A stretch of DNA of 64,000 nucleotides from Cycas panzhihuaensis (Eukaryota > Cycadophyta): assembly GCA_023213395.1 (NCBI GenBank), contig CM041465.1, positions 194,129,741 through 194,193,740 on the forward strand. The letters are read 5' to 3'. The notes beneath the pieces were generated by a model. It was given only the letters and a program-made list of their open reading frames with translations, had not been told where the DNA came from and searched no databases. Made by a program: the position numbers and the translations under genes. How positions within the stretch are numbered: the first letter of the stretch is position 1; each line of letters starts with the position of its first letter. Below, one piece after another: positions 42,976 through 54,000 of the stretch.

Positions 42976-44340
42976 ACCTCAAATACTTCATCGTGGATCA
43001 TAGATACTAGAGTAACACAACACATGACTTGTCATCGCCAGTTCTTTCAACATTTTGACTCTAAAGTTTGTGGTGTTATACACATAGCTGACAAATCATC
43101 TCAGCCAGTCGAAAGACTTGGAACTGTTTACCTGAAACTCTTAGGCCTTTCAGATTTTACACGTGTTGATGTTTTATATATTCCTACTCTGAAGAAGAAT
43201 CTACTCTCCCTGTCCACCCTTGTCTCTTGTGGATTTGATCTAAGTGTAACTGCAAATAATCAAACTCTCTGTTTCATTCACCCTCCTTCAAATGCTGTGG
43301 TTATGACCAGAATTCTTGATGGTAAATGTTTTCACCTAACTGGCTCACCATCCTTTGAAGCCAACTATGTTGATGATGAATCTACTTTTACCACAAATTT
43401 GACTCCTTAAAAGTTATCCCAAGCAGCCTTATGGAATGCTCGTATGGGCCATATCAAAATTGATCATTTAAGAGAATTACAAGACACTCTTCCTGGTTTG
43501 CCTAAGCTCTCCTTTAAGCCCTTTAAATGCGAAGCATGTATTATTGCCAAATCTCAAAGACAACCTTTTCCTTGTAGTTAGTGGAAATCTAGCTAACCTT
43601 TGCAGCTTGTACACTCAAATATATACAGTCCTATGCCCATCCATTCTCTCAAATAGAAGTGGTACTATATTACTTTCATTGATGATTTTACCAAGAAAGT
43701 ATGGGTTACTTTTCTATGTTTTAAGCTTTCAAGGCCTACGTGAAAAATGAATCTGGATTCAAGATCAAAATACTCAGGACTAACAATGGTGGCAAGTACA
43801 TATCCAATGAGTTTGAATCGTACCTATGTTAACATGGAATCAAACATCAGACCACTGTTGCAGGTACATCCCAGCAAAATGGAGTTTTCGAGTGCATGAA
43901 CAGGACCGTCATGAATATAGTTCGTGCTATGCTGGTATATAAGAATATCCCTATATATCTTTAGGTTGAGTCTATCTGGACTGCTGTATATTGTATCAAC
44001 ATTGTTAGTCCCTCTAAGCTCAGCCCCTCTCCACATGAAATGTGGTATGGACAAACCCCCTCTATCTCCCACTTCAGAATTTTTGGCTCTACTTGTTATG
44101 CTCATATTCTAGAGGAACATAGGAATAAGCTCCAAGATAGAGCCATCAAAGGCATCTTTGTTGGATACCCTATGGATAAAAAGGGATACAAGGTTTTTAT
44201 AGATTCACAGTGTAAAATCATCATCACTATAGATGTTATCTTTGCAGAGACTGAAGATTAATTACTCAGACTTGACTCCAAGATGCCTTCATACCGATTT
44301 AATGATGCCACTAAATTTGATATCTAGATTCTAAAATTTA
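42976..44340 (+). pseudogene. E protease and integrase
   Basis: The protease reads 'SSWIIDTRVTQHMTCHRQFF' near 42990-43045: the D-S/T-G-A box is DTRV, so glycine is lost. A well-kept block follows at 43024-43410 ('VLYIPTLKKNLLSLSTLV'). Pre-integrase: 'ALWNARMGHIKIDHLREL' (43430). Zinc region: 'CEACIIAK' near 43530. Integrase: 'FIDDFTKKVWVTFL' near 43677, 'KILRTNNGGKYISNEFE' near 43765 (TDNGGE to TNNGGK, catalytic D lost), 'QQNGVFECMNRT' near 43872 (E kept), then 'HEMWYGQTPSISHFRIFG' (44040) and 'GIFVGYPMDKKGYKV'. Stops and frameshifts break it. Confidence 0.88.
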
Positions 44341-46325
44341 GGGGGAGAGATGCTGAACACTTACTTAAAATCTTGGAATCTGACAATAGAGCCTCAGAGG
44401 ATATAAGCTATAACTCCAAGCCAATCTGTACACATCCAACACCATCATTTGTTAATAGCCAAATTGATAAAGGCAAATCCATAGCAAAATGATCATCTTC
44501 TCCAATATCTGTGGCTGGTCCATCTTCTCCAGCATCATCAACTTCCTCCGTGCCAAATATTTCATATGATCCTTTTCAGAATCAAAATGAAGATCAAGAG
44601 GTTGTGGAAATGAAATCCTTATTCCTAACTCGAGGTATTCGTGAAGCCTACCAACTACATAAGGACATGTGACTAAACGATGTAGGCAAAACTAGCACTA
44701 GAAGTGCCTATAGAGCAAGGATGCATGAATTATTTTCCATTGAGCTTGAACCAACAGAATTGCATCTTGCTTTTAATAAAGAGCCTCTAATGTACCGAGA
44801 AGCTGTAAAGCATACAGCTTGGAGAAATGCCATGAATGAAGAGTACCAATCTCTTATTAAGAATAGTACATAGGAGTTTATTGATCTACCACTTGGAAGA
44901 AAGTTAGTTCAAAATAAATGGATGTTAAAAAATAAGTATAGATCAGATGGCACCCTAGAAAAACACAAGGCGAGGTTGGTAGAAAAAGGATTCACACAAA
45001 GGTAAGCATTGACTACACTGAAATCTTTGCTCCTATAACCAAGTGGCCTACAATCAGAACTCTTATAGCCTTGGCTACTCAACATGGTTGAAAAATCTAC
45101 CAACTCGATGTTAAGACCGCATTTCTCAATGGGGACCTTAAAGAAGAAATTTACATGGCTCAGCTAGAAGGATATGAGATTGTCAGTCATGAGCATAAAG
45201 TTTGCAGGCTCAAAAAATCCTTGTACAACCTAAAGCAAGCCCCTCATGCTTGGTTTACCAAGTTATCTAAAAAAATGAGGCAACTTGGATATGAGGATTG
45301 TGACTATCAAGATATTAATACAACATTATTCATCAAGTGTCAAAATGATAAATTCATTTACCTCTTAATCTTTGTGGATGATATACTAATAACGGGAAAT
45401 GGTGAATAGGTAATCAGCCAACTGAAGAAGGACCTTGCTAAAACTTTTGAATTGTCTAACCCCGGGTTGATGAAATATTACTTGGGAATTGAAGTAACTC
45501 AAAAGAATAGAAAAATCTTTCTCTCCTAAGAAAAATATATCAACGATCTTCTCACAAAGTTTTAGTTGGAAGGTGCTCAACCAGTGGATACACCTATGGA
45601 GCCTAATATTAAACTCTCAATTGATGGTGATATTAGGGAGGCAGACGCAACACTCTACAGATAACTTATAGGTAGTCTCATCTATACTACCAACATAAGG
45701 CCAAATATTGCACATTCTGTTGGTATTCTTGTAAGATTTATGACAAATCCTAAGCAGAATCATTGGCAAGCTGCAATATGAGTGTTGAGGTACCTAAAGA
45801 CGACTAACAAATATGGTCCGTTGTATGAACCCAATGCAAAATTTAAACTTTATGCATACACAGACTCAGACTTTGCCAGAGATAAAAATATAGGAAGATC
45901 TACGTTTGGGTACATAATATTTTTTAGAACAACACCAATATCATCGAGATCCAGATGACAAAAGATAGTTATAGACTCAACTGCCGAAGCTGAGTATATT
46001 GTTGCTTCTGAGACAAGTAAGGAGGTGATATAGCTTAGAAAATTGTTGAATACATTAAATGCCACCCAAACAAGTTCTACTAGCTTACATGTAGATAATC
46101 AATCTACAATCCAGATGGCTAAAAATCTAGTATTTCATGATCATACCAAACATATAAGTACAAAAGTCCACAGGATTAGAGAACTAGTTTATGATGGTAA
46201 AATTTAACTGGAGTACTGCCCCACAACAGATCAAGTGGTCAATATATTCACCAAACCACTTAAGAGGGTGAAGTTTGAACAGTTCCAAAAGCAACTCAGC
46301 CTTAGGGCCTCTATCTTCGATTGAT
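44341..46325 (+). pseudogene. E reverse transcriptase and RNase H
   Basis: After a linker the RT starts near 44800 ('TAWRNAMNEEYQSLIKN', 'EFIDLPLGRKLVQNKWM'), then 'DGTLEKHKARLVEKGFTQR' with a frameshift at 45003, '[20 protein letters not shown]' (45100), '[20 protein letters not shown]' (45205), and catalytic FVDD (45371-45382), an accepted variant of YVDD. RNase H: 'YTDSDFARDKNIGRSTFGY' (45857), 'STAEAEYIVASETSKEVI' (45980), 'HTKHISTKVHRIRELVYDGK' (46144) and 'YCPTTDQVVNIFTKPL', ending near 46323. The 84-codon frame 45155-45409 is the longest intact RT part. Confidence 0.9.
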
Positions 46326-46754
46326 TAAAGGAGATGATAATAGGACCATCATACTCTATCTCATTCATGAAAATCCCTTATGGGCGTGAAAGGACAAGAG
46401 TAAGTCTCTGCTCTATCCCATTTGTGAACCCCATGTGGGTGTGAAAGGATAAGGGTTGTATCATTTTGGAAAATTAGAACCTGTAAAAACCTAAAAGGGT
46501 ATGGGGGATGACCAAATGGTATATGGAGACTCAGTAGATTTCAGCTACAAAATTCATTGTACTGATTGGCTATATAGCTATATTTAAAGAGCCACCTGAG
46601 CCAGGTTAGTAGATTAGAAAATTTATGGATTTTCTTCCCCAGAAGGATTTCCCACAAAAATGTCATTATAGTTTGCTTTGTAAGAGGCTCAAATGAAGAC
46701 CTCATAGAATAGAATAAAATATGATGAAATGACCTTCTACCATTAAGGGGAAGA

Positions 46755-47053
46755 TTGAAAAGGGTTAATGACACAAGGCCATTACATTAGTTGATTATTT
46801 CAAAAAAGGGTCTTAAGTGAACTTTAAATTAGATCACTTAAGTGAAATGCACTTTAATGTGTATTATGTGTAATTTCATTTCACCTAACTCTAATGTTCC
46901 CTCTTTTAATATAAAAGTAAAAACTCAATGAAGAAGATTTATTCTTACCTCCCAATTTTGTAAGAGCAACTTTCCTTCTCTCAAGTCTCTCTTGCTCCCA
47001 TGTTTGCATTTGTGTTTAGTGCATGGAGATGAAGGATAGATCCACTCTTTTCA
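46755..47053 (+). repeat. 3' LTR of E
   Basis: It starts TGAAAAGGGTTAATG and ends CACTCTTTTCA, with ATTTC outside it. Between RNase H and this LTR (46326-46754) lies a ~430-bp untranslated stretch with two similar 'cccta/ttatgggcgtgaaaggacaagag' segments near 46380 and 46430. From 47059 to 47116 there is only AT-rich spacer before F. Confidence 0.95.
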
Positions 47054-47121
47054 ATTTCATATATTTTTTCATTTCATTTTAACCAAGTGGCATGTAATCA
47101 ATAATTTTTTATCTTTTTATA

Positions 47122-47452
47122 TTTGAAAAAACACCAAATTGATAGATAAGAAGCCAAAATCATTTATATACATAAAAGACTCAAACAGAACAAGCACACG
47201 GGATAATAGATTTAATGTGGGAATCCTTTTAGGAAAAATCCACTATAAAAATAATATTATTATATTTTTACAAATCTATATTATTATATTCCAGTGGATT
47301 TTGCTATATTTATAGATCATAAGTGCCTCAAATATTAATCACGGAATTTACATTTGTTAGCTCACATAATATTATGATTACATCAATAATATCTACATAA
47401 TATTTTATTACATTTACATTAATCAGGTAAGTGGTTATAAAACCACTCTAAT
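47122..47452 (-). repeat. 3' LTR of F (terminal bases separated by A2)
   Basis: It matches 56185-56517 (caccaaattgatagata..., gataagtgcctca-like, gtggttataaaaccactcta). The last bases CTAAT are the A2 target duplication, and the final A is at 52782, so the original terminus was CTAATA, probably a mutated CTAACA. Confidence 0.85.
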
Positions 47453-48095
47453 TGTTAGATATTATGACAACAATCATTTAAAGCTAAAATTTTAGCATGT
47501 TTTCAGCGTGGTTTCCCCCCCTAATCTTTCTCGGGGGTTCCAAGGAGGGTGGGAGCCCCCATTGGCCAAGGGGTGCAGGGTTGAAGAACACCCCCTGCTA
47601 AGAGAGGGTTTGGGGATGATAGCCCTCAACTCAAAAAATTAGCCCTATAAACCTTATTAAATTGTAAAGAGAATTAGGGTCATTCGATACAAATACCCTA
47701 GATTTTATGGCTGAGATTTATGCCTTGGATGTCCCTCTCATGTAGCCTGTTTTAGGGCTTTTCTTATTATGTTGTATGTAATGTAATGTACTGTGATGAG
47801 GGCGGCGACTGATTGTTATTCCTGAGAGCCCTCTGCTATTGAGATGTATTATTTCTCCATTCTAAAGCAATAAAGATCGATACATTTCCTGTGTGGATGT
47901 TTCCTTAGAATACTTCTAGGGTTTTACCATGTTACATCGAGTGCATATATGATATTTAGCTTGTATTTTGATGTTATTGTATTATCTCTGATTTCAGAAC
48001 TTATATGTTAAATCTTAATTTCGATTCCTGTAACTAGTTGCAAAATAGTTTAGATCTTATGGTGGTTTAAGGTTTGAGACCTTGTATTCTCAATA
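47453..48095 (+). repeat. 5' LTR of A2
   Basis: It starts TGTTAGATATT and ends TTCTCAATA (CAACA mutated). The G/C-run block at 47512-47635 is partly eroded. It is homologous to 52135-52776 and 28312-28956. Confidence 0.95.
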
Positions 48096-48097
48096 AG

Positions 48098-48110
48098 TGG
48101 TATCAGAGCC
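48098..48110 (+). other. Primer-binding site of A2
   Basis: TGGTATCAGAGCC, an exact initiator-tRNA complement. Confidence 0.95.
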
Positions 48111-48166
48111 ACTTTTGTTTTGCAGCGAGTCTGTGAAGGTTTTGGTGCCAGCTTTTCTACACTAAA

Positions 48167-49020
48167 ATGATGAAATTAGTAGGTGCAAAGTTTGAGGTGG
48201 AGAAATTCAATGGCAAGAATAACTTCGAGTTGTGGAAGCTAAAAGCGTATGATATTCTTGTACAATAGGGTTTGTATAAAGCCCTTATAGGTAAATCGAA
48301 GAAACCCGCAAGGATGGATGACAATGATTAGGATGACTTAGACAAAAAGATACTTAACACAATATGATTGTGCTTGGCAGATGAAGCCTTGTTTAACATC
48401 GCAGAGGAAGAGATAGCAGCAGGATTATGGACCTGGTTGGAAGGACTATATATGACCAAATTAGTAACGAATTGAATCTACCTAAAGAGGTAATTGTACT
48501 TGTTACGGATGAAGGAAGGTCAAAAATTACTGATCATTTAAATATTTTCACTACTCTTATTTGTTAGTTGACTAGTATTGATGTTAAAAATGAGAATGAG
48601 AACAAGGTTGTTACCTTGTTATGCTCATTACCTAAATCCTGGGATAATATTGTCATCTCAATTAGTTTTAGCACTACAGATGTATTGGATTATGATTCTG
48701 TTGTGAGTGCTTTGCTAATAGAAGAAGTGCAGAGGAAATCTAGTTTTAAAACCTCTACACCTGAAGCCATGATAGTAAGGGGTAGAACGTTTGAGAGAGG
48801 ACAAAACTCCAGAGATACATCAAGGTCCAAGTCAAAGAGCAAAAAGAGTAAGCTCAGGTGTTGGCATTATAATAAGAATGGTCACCTCAAGAAGGATTAT
48901 TACAAAAGGAAGGAGTTCCAGAAAAAGGAAGATCTTGCCAAGGAGGCGAATCTTGTGGAGTCAAATCAAGGTATGGATGATGATGTCTTGCTTACTTGTA
49001 ATATTTCTCATTATCACCAT
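48167..49020 (+). pseudogene. A2 gag
   Basis: The start is ATG 48167 (second Met 48170, equal to the A1 start). 'KFEVEKFNGKNNFELWKLK' is intact, with a TAG at the same codon as in A1 (48267), so that stop may predate both copies or be a shared hotspot. A one-base deletion in ggaaggtcaaaa (A1 has ggaaggtacaaaa) near 48519 shifts the frame into the long open stretch 48568-49425. The zinc knuckle near 48859-48900 reads CWHYNKNGHLKKDY: two cysteines changed to tyrosine, whereas A1 keeps all of them. Confidence 0.9.
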
Positions 49021-52000
49021 GGTTGGTTATTACATTCAGGTGCTTTGCACCACATGTGTCTACATAAGAGTTGGTTCTCATCATACCAACATCTTGATGG
49101 TAGTGATGTGCTTATGGGAAATGAAATTTCTTGTAAGACAATAGGCATTGGTAGCATCAGAATTAAGATGTTCGATGGGATAGTCACAACATTAATTGAG
49201 GTTAGACATGTACCTGATTTGAAAAGGAATCTGATTTCCTTGGGTGAATTATATTCGGGTGGTTTTAAGCATATAGGTCATGAAGGGGTCCTTAAGGTGT
49301 CAAAGGGCACCTTGGTTGTTATGAAAGCCTTAAAGAAAGAAAATCTTTACATTTTAGTGGGAAGTACAAATGTCAGCCAAGCAATGACAACATCAAAGAT
49401 TGTAGAAGATCCAACTCAGTTATAGCATCAAAGACTTGGGCACATGAGTGAGAGAGGACTTAAGGTACTGATAAACCGTAAGTTACTTCCTAACTTGCAG
49501 CTTTCAGATTTGGCTTTTTATAAACATTATATTTTTGGAAAGTAGTATAAACTTAGGTTTAACATAGGGAGTCATACTAGTAAAGGCATTCTAGATTACA
49601 TACATTCAGATGTATGGGGATCAACCCCCAAAATATCATGTGGAGAATCATTGTATTATGTTACATTTATAGATGATTACTCCAGGAAGGTATGGGTCTA
49701 TTTTTTGAAAAGGAAATCTGACATTTTTAGTGTATTTAAGTAGTTCAAGGCTCTAGTTGAGAATAATACTGGTAAGACAATCAAATGTTTAAGAACTGAC
49801 AATGGAGGTAAGTTAAATTCCTTGGAGTTTGAGAACTATTGCAGAGAAGCTGGGATCGTAAGATATAAGACCAGTAGCTATACTCCACAGCAAAATGGCA
49901 TTACTGAGCGCATGAATAGGACACTCTTAGAAAGAGCAAGAAGCATGCTAAGTAATGCAGGAGTGGAGCAGGGCTTGTGGGCGTGTCGCTCAAACAACTT
50001 GCAATCTGGTAAATAGGTCACCATCACTTGCAATAGATTGCAAGATTCCTGAAGAGGTATGGACTGGACATCCATGTGATAATTCAAATTTAAAAGTTTT
50101 TGGTTGTGATGCTTATGCCTAGACTGACAAAAGTAAACGTTCAAAGTTAGACCCAAAATCCAAGAGGTATATCTTTATTGGTTATGGTGATAAGGATGGT
50201 GTGAAGGGATATAGGTTGTGGGATCCTACTACCCACAAAATCACCATTAACAGAGATGTTGTATTTGATGAATCTCCCCTTCTAAAATCAAACAATGGAG
50301 AAGTTGAAATGAAACAGAAGTAGAAAGATGAACATCAATAGGTCAAGTTTGAAACCCAACCATTTTTGTAATTAGAAGAGTAGGAAGATCTTTCTGAAGA
50401 TGAATCTGTAACAGATTTATAGGAGTATGTGGACACTCCTATGCCAATAGTTAGAAGATCTATATGAGTCAGTCATCCACCTGACAGGTACAACCCATCT
50501 ACTTCTATTACTTTGGTTTCTAATAATGGTGAGCCTACATATTATCAAGAAGCAGTAGATGATATCCATAGTGAGAAGTGGAAGAGGGCTATACAAGAAG
50601 AGATAGATACATTGAAGAGAAATAATTAAAGGGACTTGGTAGAATTTCCACATGGTAGGAAGCCTTAGTTGCAGGTGGGTTTTTAAGATAAAAATAGATG
50701 TTGATGGAAAGGTTGACAAATACAGGGCAAGATTGGTGGCTAAAGGCTATGTACAAAAAGCAGGTATTGACTTTTATGAGATCTTTTCCCTAGTTGTCAA
50801 ACTTATTTCAATTCAAGTGCTGTTAGCATTAGTAGCTTCTCTTGATTTGGAGATGGAGTAATTAGATATAAAAATAACTTTTCTACATGGAGACTTAAAT
50901 GAGGAGATCTATATGGATCAACTAGAAGGGTTTGTACAGGATGGCAAAAAAAGACTTATTTGTAGGCTTAGGAAATCATTGTATGGCCTAAAGAAATCAC
51001 CTAGGTAGTGGTACAAGAAGTTTGATGCCTTCATGGAAAGCCAAAATTTTAAAAGAAGTGAGTATGATCATTGTGTTTACTTTAAATTTATTGACAATAG
51101 ATTATTCATTATCTTGGTATTATATGTTCATGACATACTGGTTGCAAGCAAGAGCATGGAAGAAATCAGTAAGCTAAAGGCTCAATTGGCTAGGACTTTC
51201 GATATGAAGGATCTAGTAGCTGCAAAATAAATTTTAGGCATGGAGATACACAGAGACAGGAAAAATGGTAAGTTATGGTTATCACAGTAGAAATATGTGG
51301 AGAAGGTGCTAACCAGGTTTGGTATGGCAAATGTGAAACCAGTGAGTATCCTATTGGCTTCCCACTTCAAGCTTTCTTCGAATATGAGTCCCAGTAGTGA
51401 AGAAGAAAAGATTTATATGTCTTGTGTGCCTTATGCCAGTGCAGTAGAAAGTTTGATGTATGCTATGGTATGTACAATACCTAATATTTCACATGCAGTC
51501 AGTGTTGTTAGTAGGTTTATGGAAAATCTAGGGAAAGAACATTGGGCTGCAGTGAAATGGCTGCTTTAGTATTTGAGAGGCATAAGTGACTACTGCATCA
51601 CCTTTGGAGGTACAGTGTCGTGTTTATGGATATGTTGATTCAGACTTTGTAGGAGATTTAGACAAAAGAAGGTCTACTTCAGGTTATGTTTTCACTCTTA
51701 CAAATGATCCAGTTAGTTGGATGTCCGAATTATAGAGCACAATTACACTGTCAACCATTGAAGCTGAATATGTAGCTATAGCACATGCTTGTAAAGAAGC
51801 AATCTAGTTATAGGGTCTATTGATTGATCTTGGAAGGAGACAAACAAATGTAAAGGTATTTTGTGACAGTCAAAGTGCCATTTACTTAGTCAAGAATCTG
51901 GCTTATCACAGTAGAACAAAGTATATTACTCTGAAGTATCATTTTGTTAGTCAAGTTATGGAAGCAAGTGGAGTGGCACTTAAGAAGATTCACATCAATT

Positions 52001-52090
52001 AGAATTATGTTGATATATTCACAAAAATAGTACCAGTAGAGAAGTTCAAATGGTGTTTGACTTCTCTTGGCTTGCAAAAAATATGATGAA
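49021..52090 (+). pseudogene. A2 protease, integrase, RT and RNase H
   Basis: Protease: 'WLLHSGALHHM' (49024), where DSG is HSG. Pre-integrase 'HQRLGHMSERGLKVL' has TAG for W at 49423. Integrase: 'HSDVWGSTPKISCGES', 'YVTFIDDYSRKVWVYFLK' (49657), 'CLRTDNGGKLNSLEFE' and 'QNGITERMNRTLLERARSML' (49890), so D, D and E are present. A two-base loss near 49984 shifts the frame. RT: 'DKYRARLVAKGYVQKAGIDF' (50716), 'FLHGDLNEEIYMDQLEGF', and catalytic YVHD (51123-51134), first Asp to His. RNase H: 'GYVDSDFVGDLDKRRSTSGY' (51630) and 'CDSQSAIYLVKNLAYHSRTK' (51862), ending near 52087. In-frame TAGs occur throughout. Confidence 0.92.
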
Positions 52091-52134
52091 GGGTCCAGGA
52101 AAGGTACCGGGTAAATTGTTGTCAAGGTGGAGAT

Positions 52135-52776
52135 TGTTAGATATTATGACAACAATCATTTAAGGCTAAAATTTTAACATGTTTTTGGCATGGTTTCCCC
52201 CCAAATCTTTCTCAGGGGGTTCCAAGGGGGGCGGGAGCCCCCCTTGGCCGGGGGGTGTGGGGGTGTTGAACGCCCCTCACTAAGAAGGGGTTCATGGGTG
52301 ATAGCCCCTGACCTAAAAAATTAGCCCTGTAAACCTTATTAAATTGTAAAGAGAATCAAGGTCGTTCGATACAAATACCCTAGATTCTACGACTGAGATT
52401 TATACCTTAGATGTCCCTCTCATGTAGCCTGTTTTAGGGCTTTTCTTATTATGTTATATGTAATGTAATGTATGTGATGAGGGCAGCGACTGGTTGTTGT
52501 TTCTGAGAGCTCTCTGCTACTAAGATATACTATTTCTCCATTCTAAAGTAATAAAGATCGATAACTTTCCTGTGTGGATGTTTCCTTAGCACACTGCTAG
52601 GGTTTTACCACGTTACATCAGGTGCATATGTGATGTTTAGCTTGTATTTTGATGTTATTGTACTATCTCTGATTTTAGAACTTGCATGTTAAATCTTAGT
52701 TTCGATTCCTATAATTAGTTACAAAATAGTTCAGATCTTGTGGCGGTTTAAGGTTTGAGACCTTGTATTCTGAACA
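52135..52776 (+). repeat. 3' LTR of A2
   Basis: It starts TGTTAGATATT after aaggtggaga and ends TTCTGAACA. It retains more G and C runs (52195-52300) than the 5' copy. Confidence 0.95.
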
Positions 52777-52782
52777 CTAATA

Positions 52783-54000
52783 CCACCCTTAATGTAAATG
52801 TAGGGTCTTGAAGTCTTTCCAAGTATTTGTTTATCTCTTTTATCCTTATCAGTAAATCCCCCCTCAAGGATAATATCATTGAATCATAAATTTGTATAAA
52901 CATTGATGAAGTGATCTTTAGTAAGAAATTGATGAACATGTCCTTGAGTTGATCTTTACTAGGATAAAACTCAGTCTTCATCTTCCTTGATTTGATTTAC
53001 TCTTGAATATAATGGTGTTATGCCTTGTATGTATGTGATGCTTTAGAAATGTCTTAACAGTCCTTGCAACCATACAACTCCTCTCGTATTGACATTTAGT
53101 CTATGATACTTAGTTTGTTCATTCACTAAACTAAGAAGTTGAACTACTTGAGCCATGTAGATGTCCTCTTCAATCCTTTTTTAAGGGATGCTGACCTCTT
53201 GTTCATTTGATATGACTCCCAACTATCTATAGCTATTAAAGTAAGGATCAATCAAACTTAAAATAATATTTAGACTGGTGTAAATGTCTCATCATAATTA
53301 ATTCCTTCTTTCTACTTAAAATCCTACATAACAAGGTTTACCAACTTATAAACTAACCAAGTTCTATATTCTAAAGTAAGGGAACCAAATCCTATATTTA
53401 TCACTGCTCTATTGTAGCTCTCCATTATGATTATCTTCTTATTAGAACGTTGGTGACTATCACAAACTTGACTGGCATGTTGATCATCATTCTTTAATCA
53501 TCCTCTAGGCCTTCAATTACCATATCAGAGTCCTCGATGGTCCTCTTAACCTATAATAAAACATAGGGTTGTAGTTCGTGTATCTTCATATAATGATTCC
53601 TTATTATCACTTCCACTAGGTCCTGCTTCTATCTCAAACATAATGTTAGGTACACAACCTATACACCTACTAAACTATGGCACAAAAAAGGGAAGGAACG
53701 AAGGATAAAACCTATATTCAGATAACACCTCATCATAATACATTAATAACTCTTCTAATTTGACATCTAGACTAATCGTAATGCTTTCCCTCTATAAATC
53801 ACACTATTTGTAAGCTTTATTTCAAATCCTATATAAATATATTTCAAACTCTTATGATCCTATTGTTGTGATCTTTGTTTAAGATGTGTGTACTCTAGTA
53901 CACCTCAAATATCCAATGGAAGGTTTTTTATTAGTTCAATACACATTGATGGTAATGCCATAAATATCCTCAGGAGGCACCTTATTAAACTTTTTCCACA
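52783..54000 (-). pseudogene. F RT fragments and RNase H tail
   Basis: The minus-strand frame at 52748-52981 begins MKTEFYPSKDQLKDMFINFL, matching the copia RNase H C-terminus (EF.PS.DQLADIFTK.L). Upstream, near 53330-53170, RT N-terminal residues appear: 'YKLVNLV', 'KEGINYDETFTPV' and 'YQMNKRSASLKKGL' (family: YQMDVKSAFLNG). The RT palm with YVDD and most of RNase H are missing between them. Beyond 53400 the linker is barely readable. Stops and frameshifts are frequent. Confidence 0.7.

Larger units (their letters stand above)
39549..47053 (+). mobile_element. E: Ty1/copia element with both LTRs and perfect target duplication
   Basis: E is 7505 bp, with LTRs of 298 and 299 bp, a perfect target duplication ATTTC (39544-39548 and 47054-47058), an exact primer site and a purine tract (aaggggaaga) before the 3' LTR. 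Its coding region runs gag, protease, integrase, RT, RNase H on the + strand. By eye the LTRs differ at about 23 positions, roughly 92% identity. It differs from A1/A2, C and H1 in LTR and protein sequence, so it is a separate copia lineage. Frames are broken. Confidence 0.95.
47453..52776 (+). mobile_element. A2: Tork-like Ty1/copia element inserted in the LTR of F
   Basis: A2 is 5324 bp, with LTRs 47453-48095 and 52135-52776, a perfect target duplication CTAAT (47448-47452, 52777-52781), an exact primer site and a complete gag-pol in copia order. It is the same family as A1, very similar in LTR and protein, but with different lesions: frameshifts near 48515, 49985 and 50665 and TAG stops. 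Its two LTRs have lost many of the G and C runs preserved in A1. Confidence 0.95.

Noticed and set aside
42518-43003. 161-codon + strand open frame
   Set aside because: It is an out-of-frame reading of the E gag-protease; the true frame carries the zinc knuckle CQRCNRKGHYAKNY.
43824-44105. 93-codon minus-strand open frame
   Set aside because: It is antisense to the E integrase, whose motifs are readable on the + strand.
48791-49144. 117-codon + strand open frame
   Set aside because: It is a shadow of the A2 gag/protease in another frame (RS-rich reading of the basic region).
28312-52776. A1 and A2 as the two ends of a segmental duplication
   Set aside because: Each has its own target context (GGATA beside A1, perfect CTAAT around A2) and different flanks, so they are independent insertions of one family.
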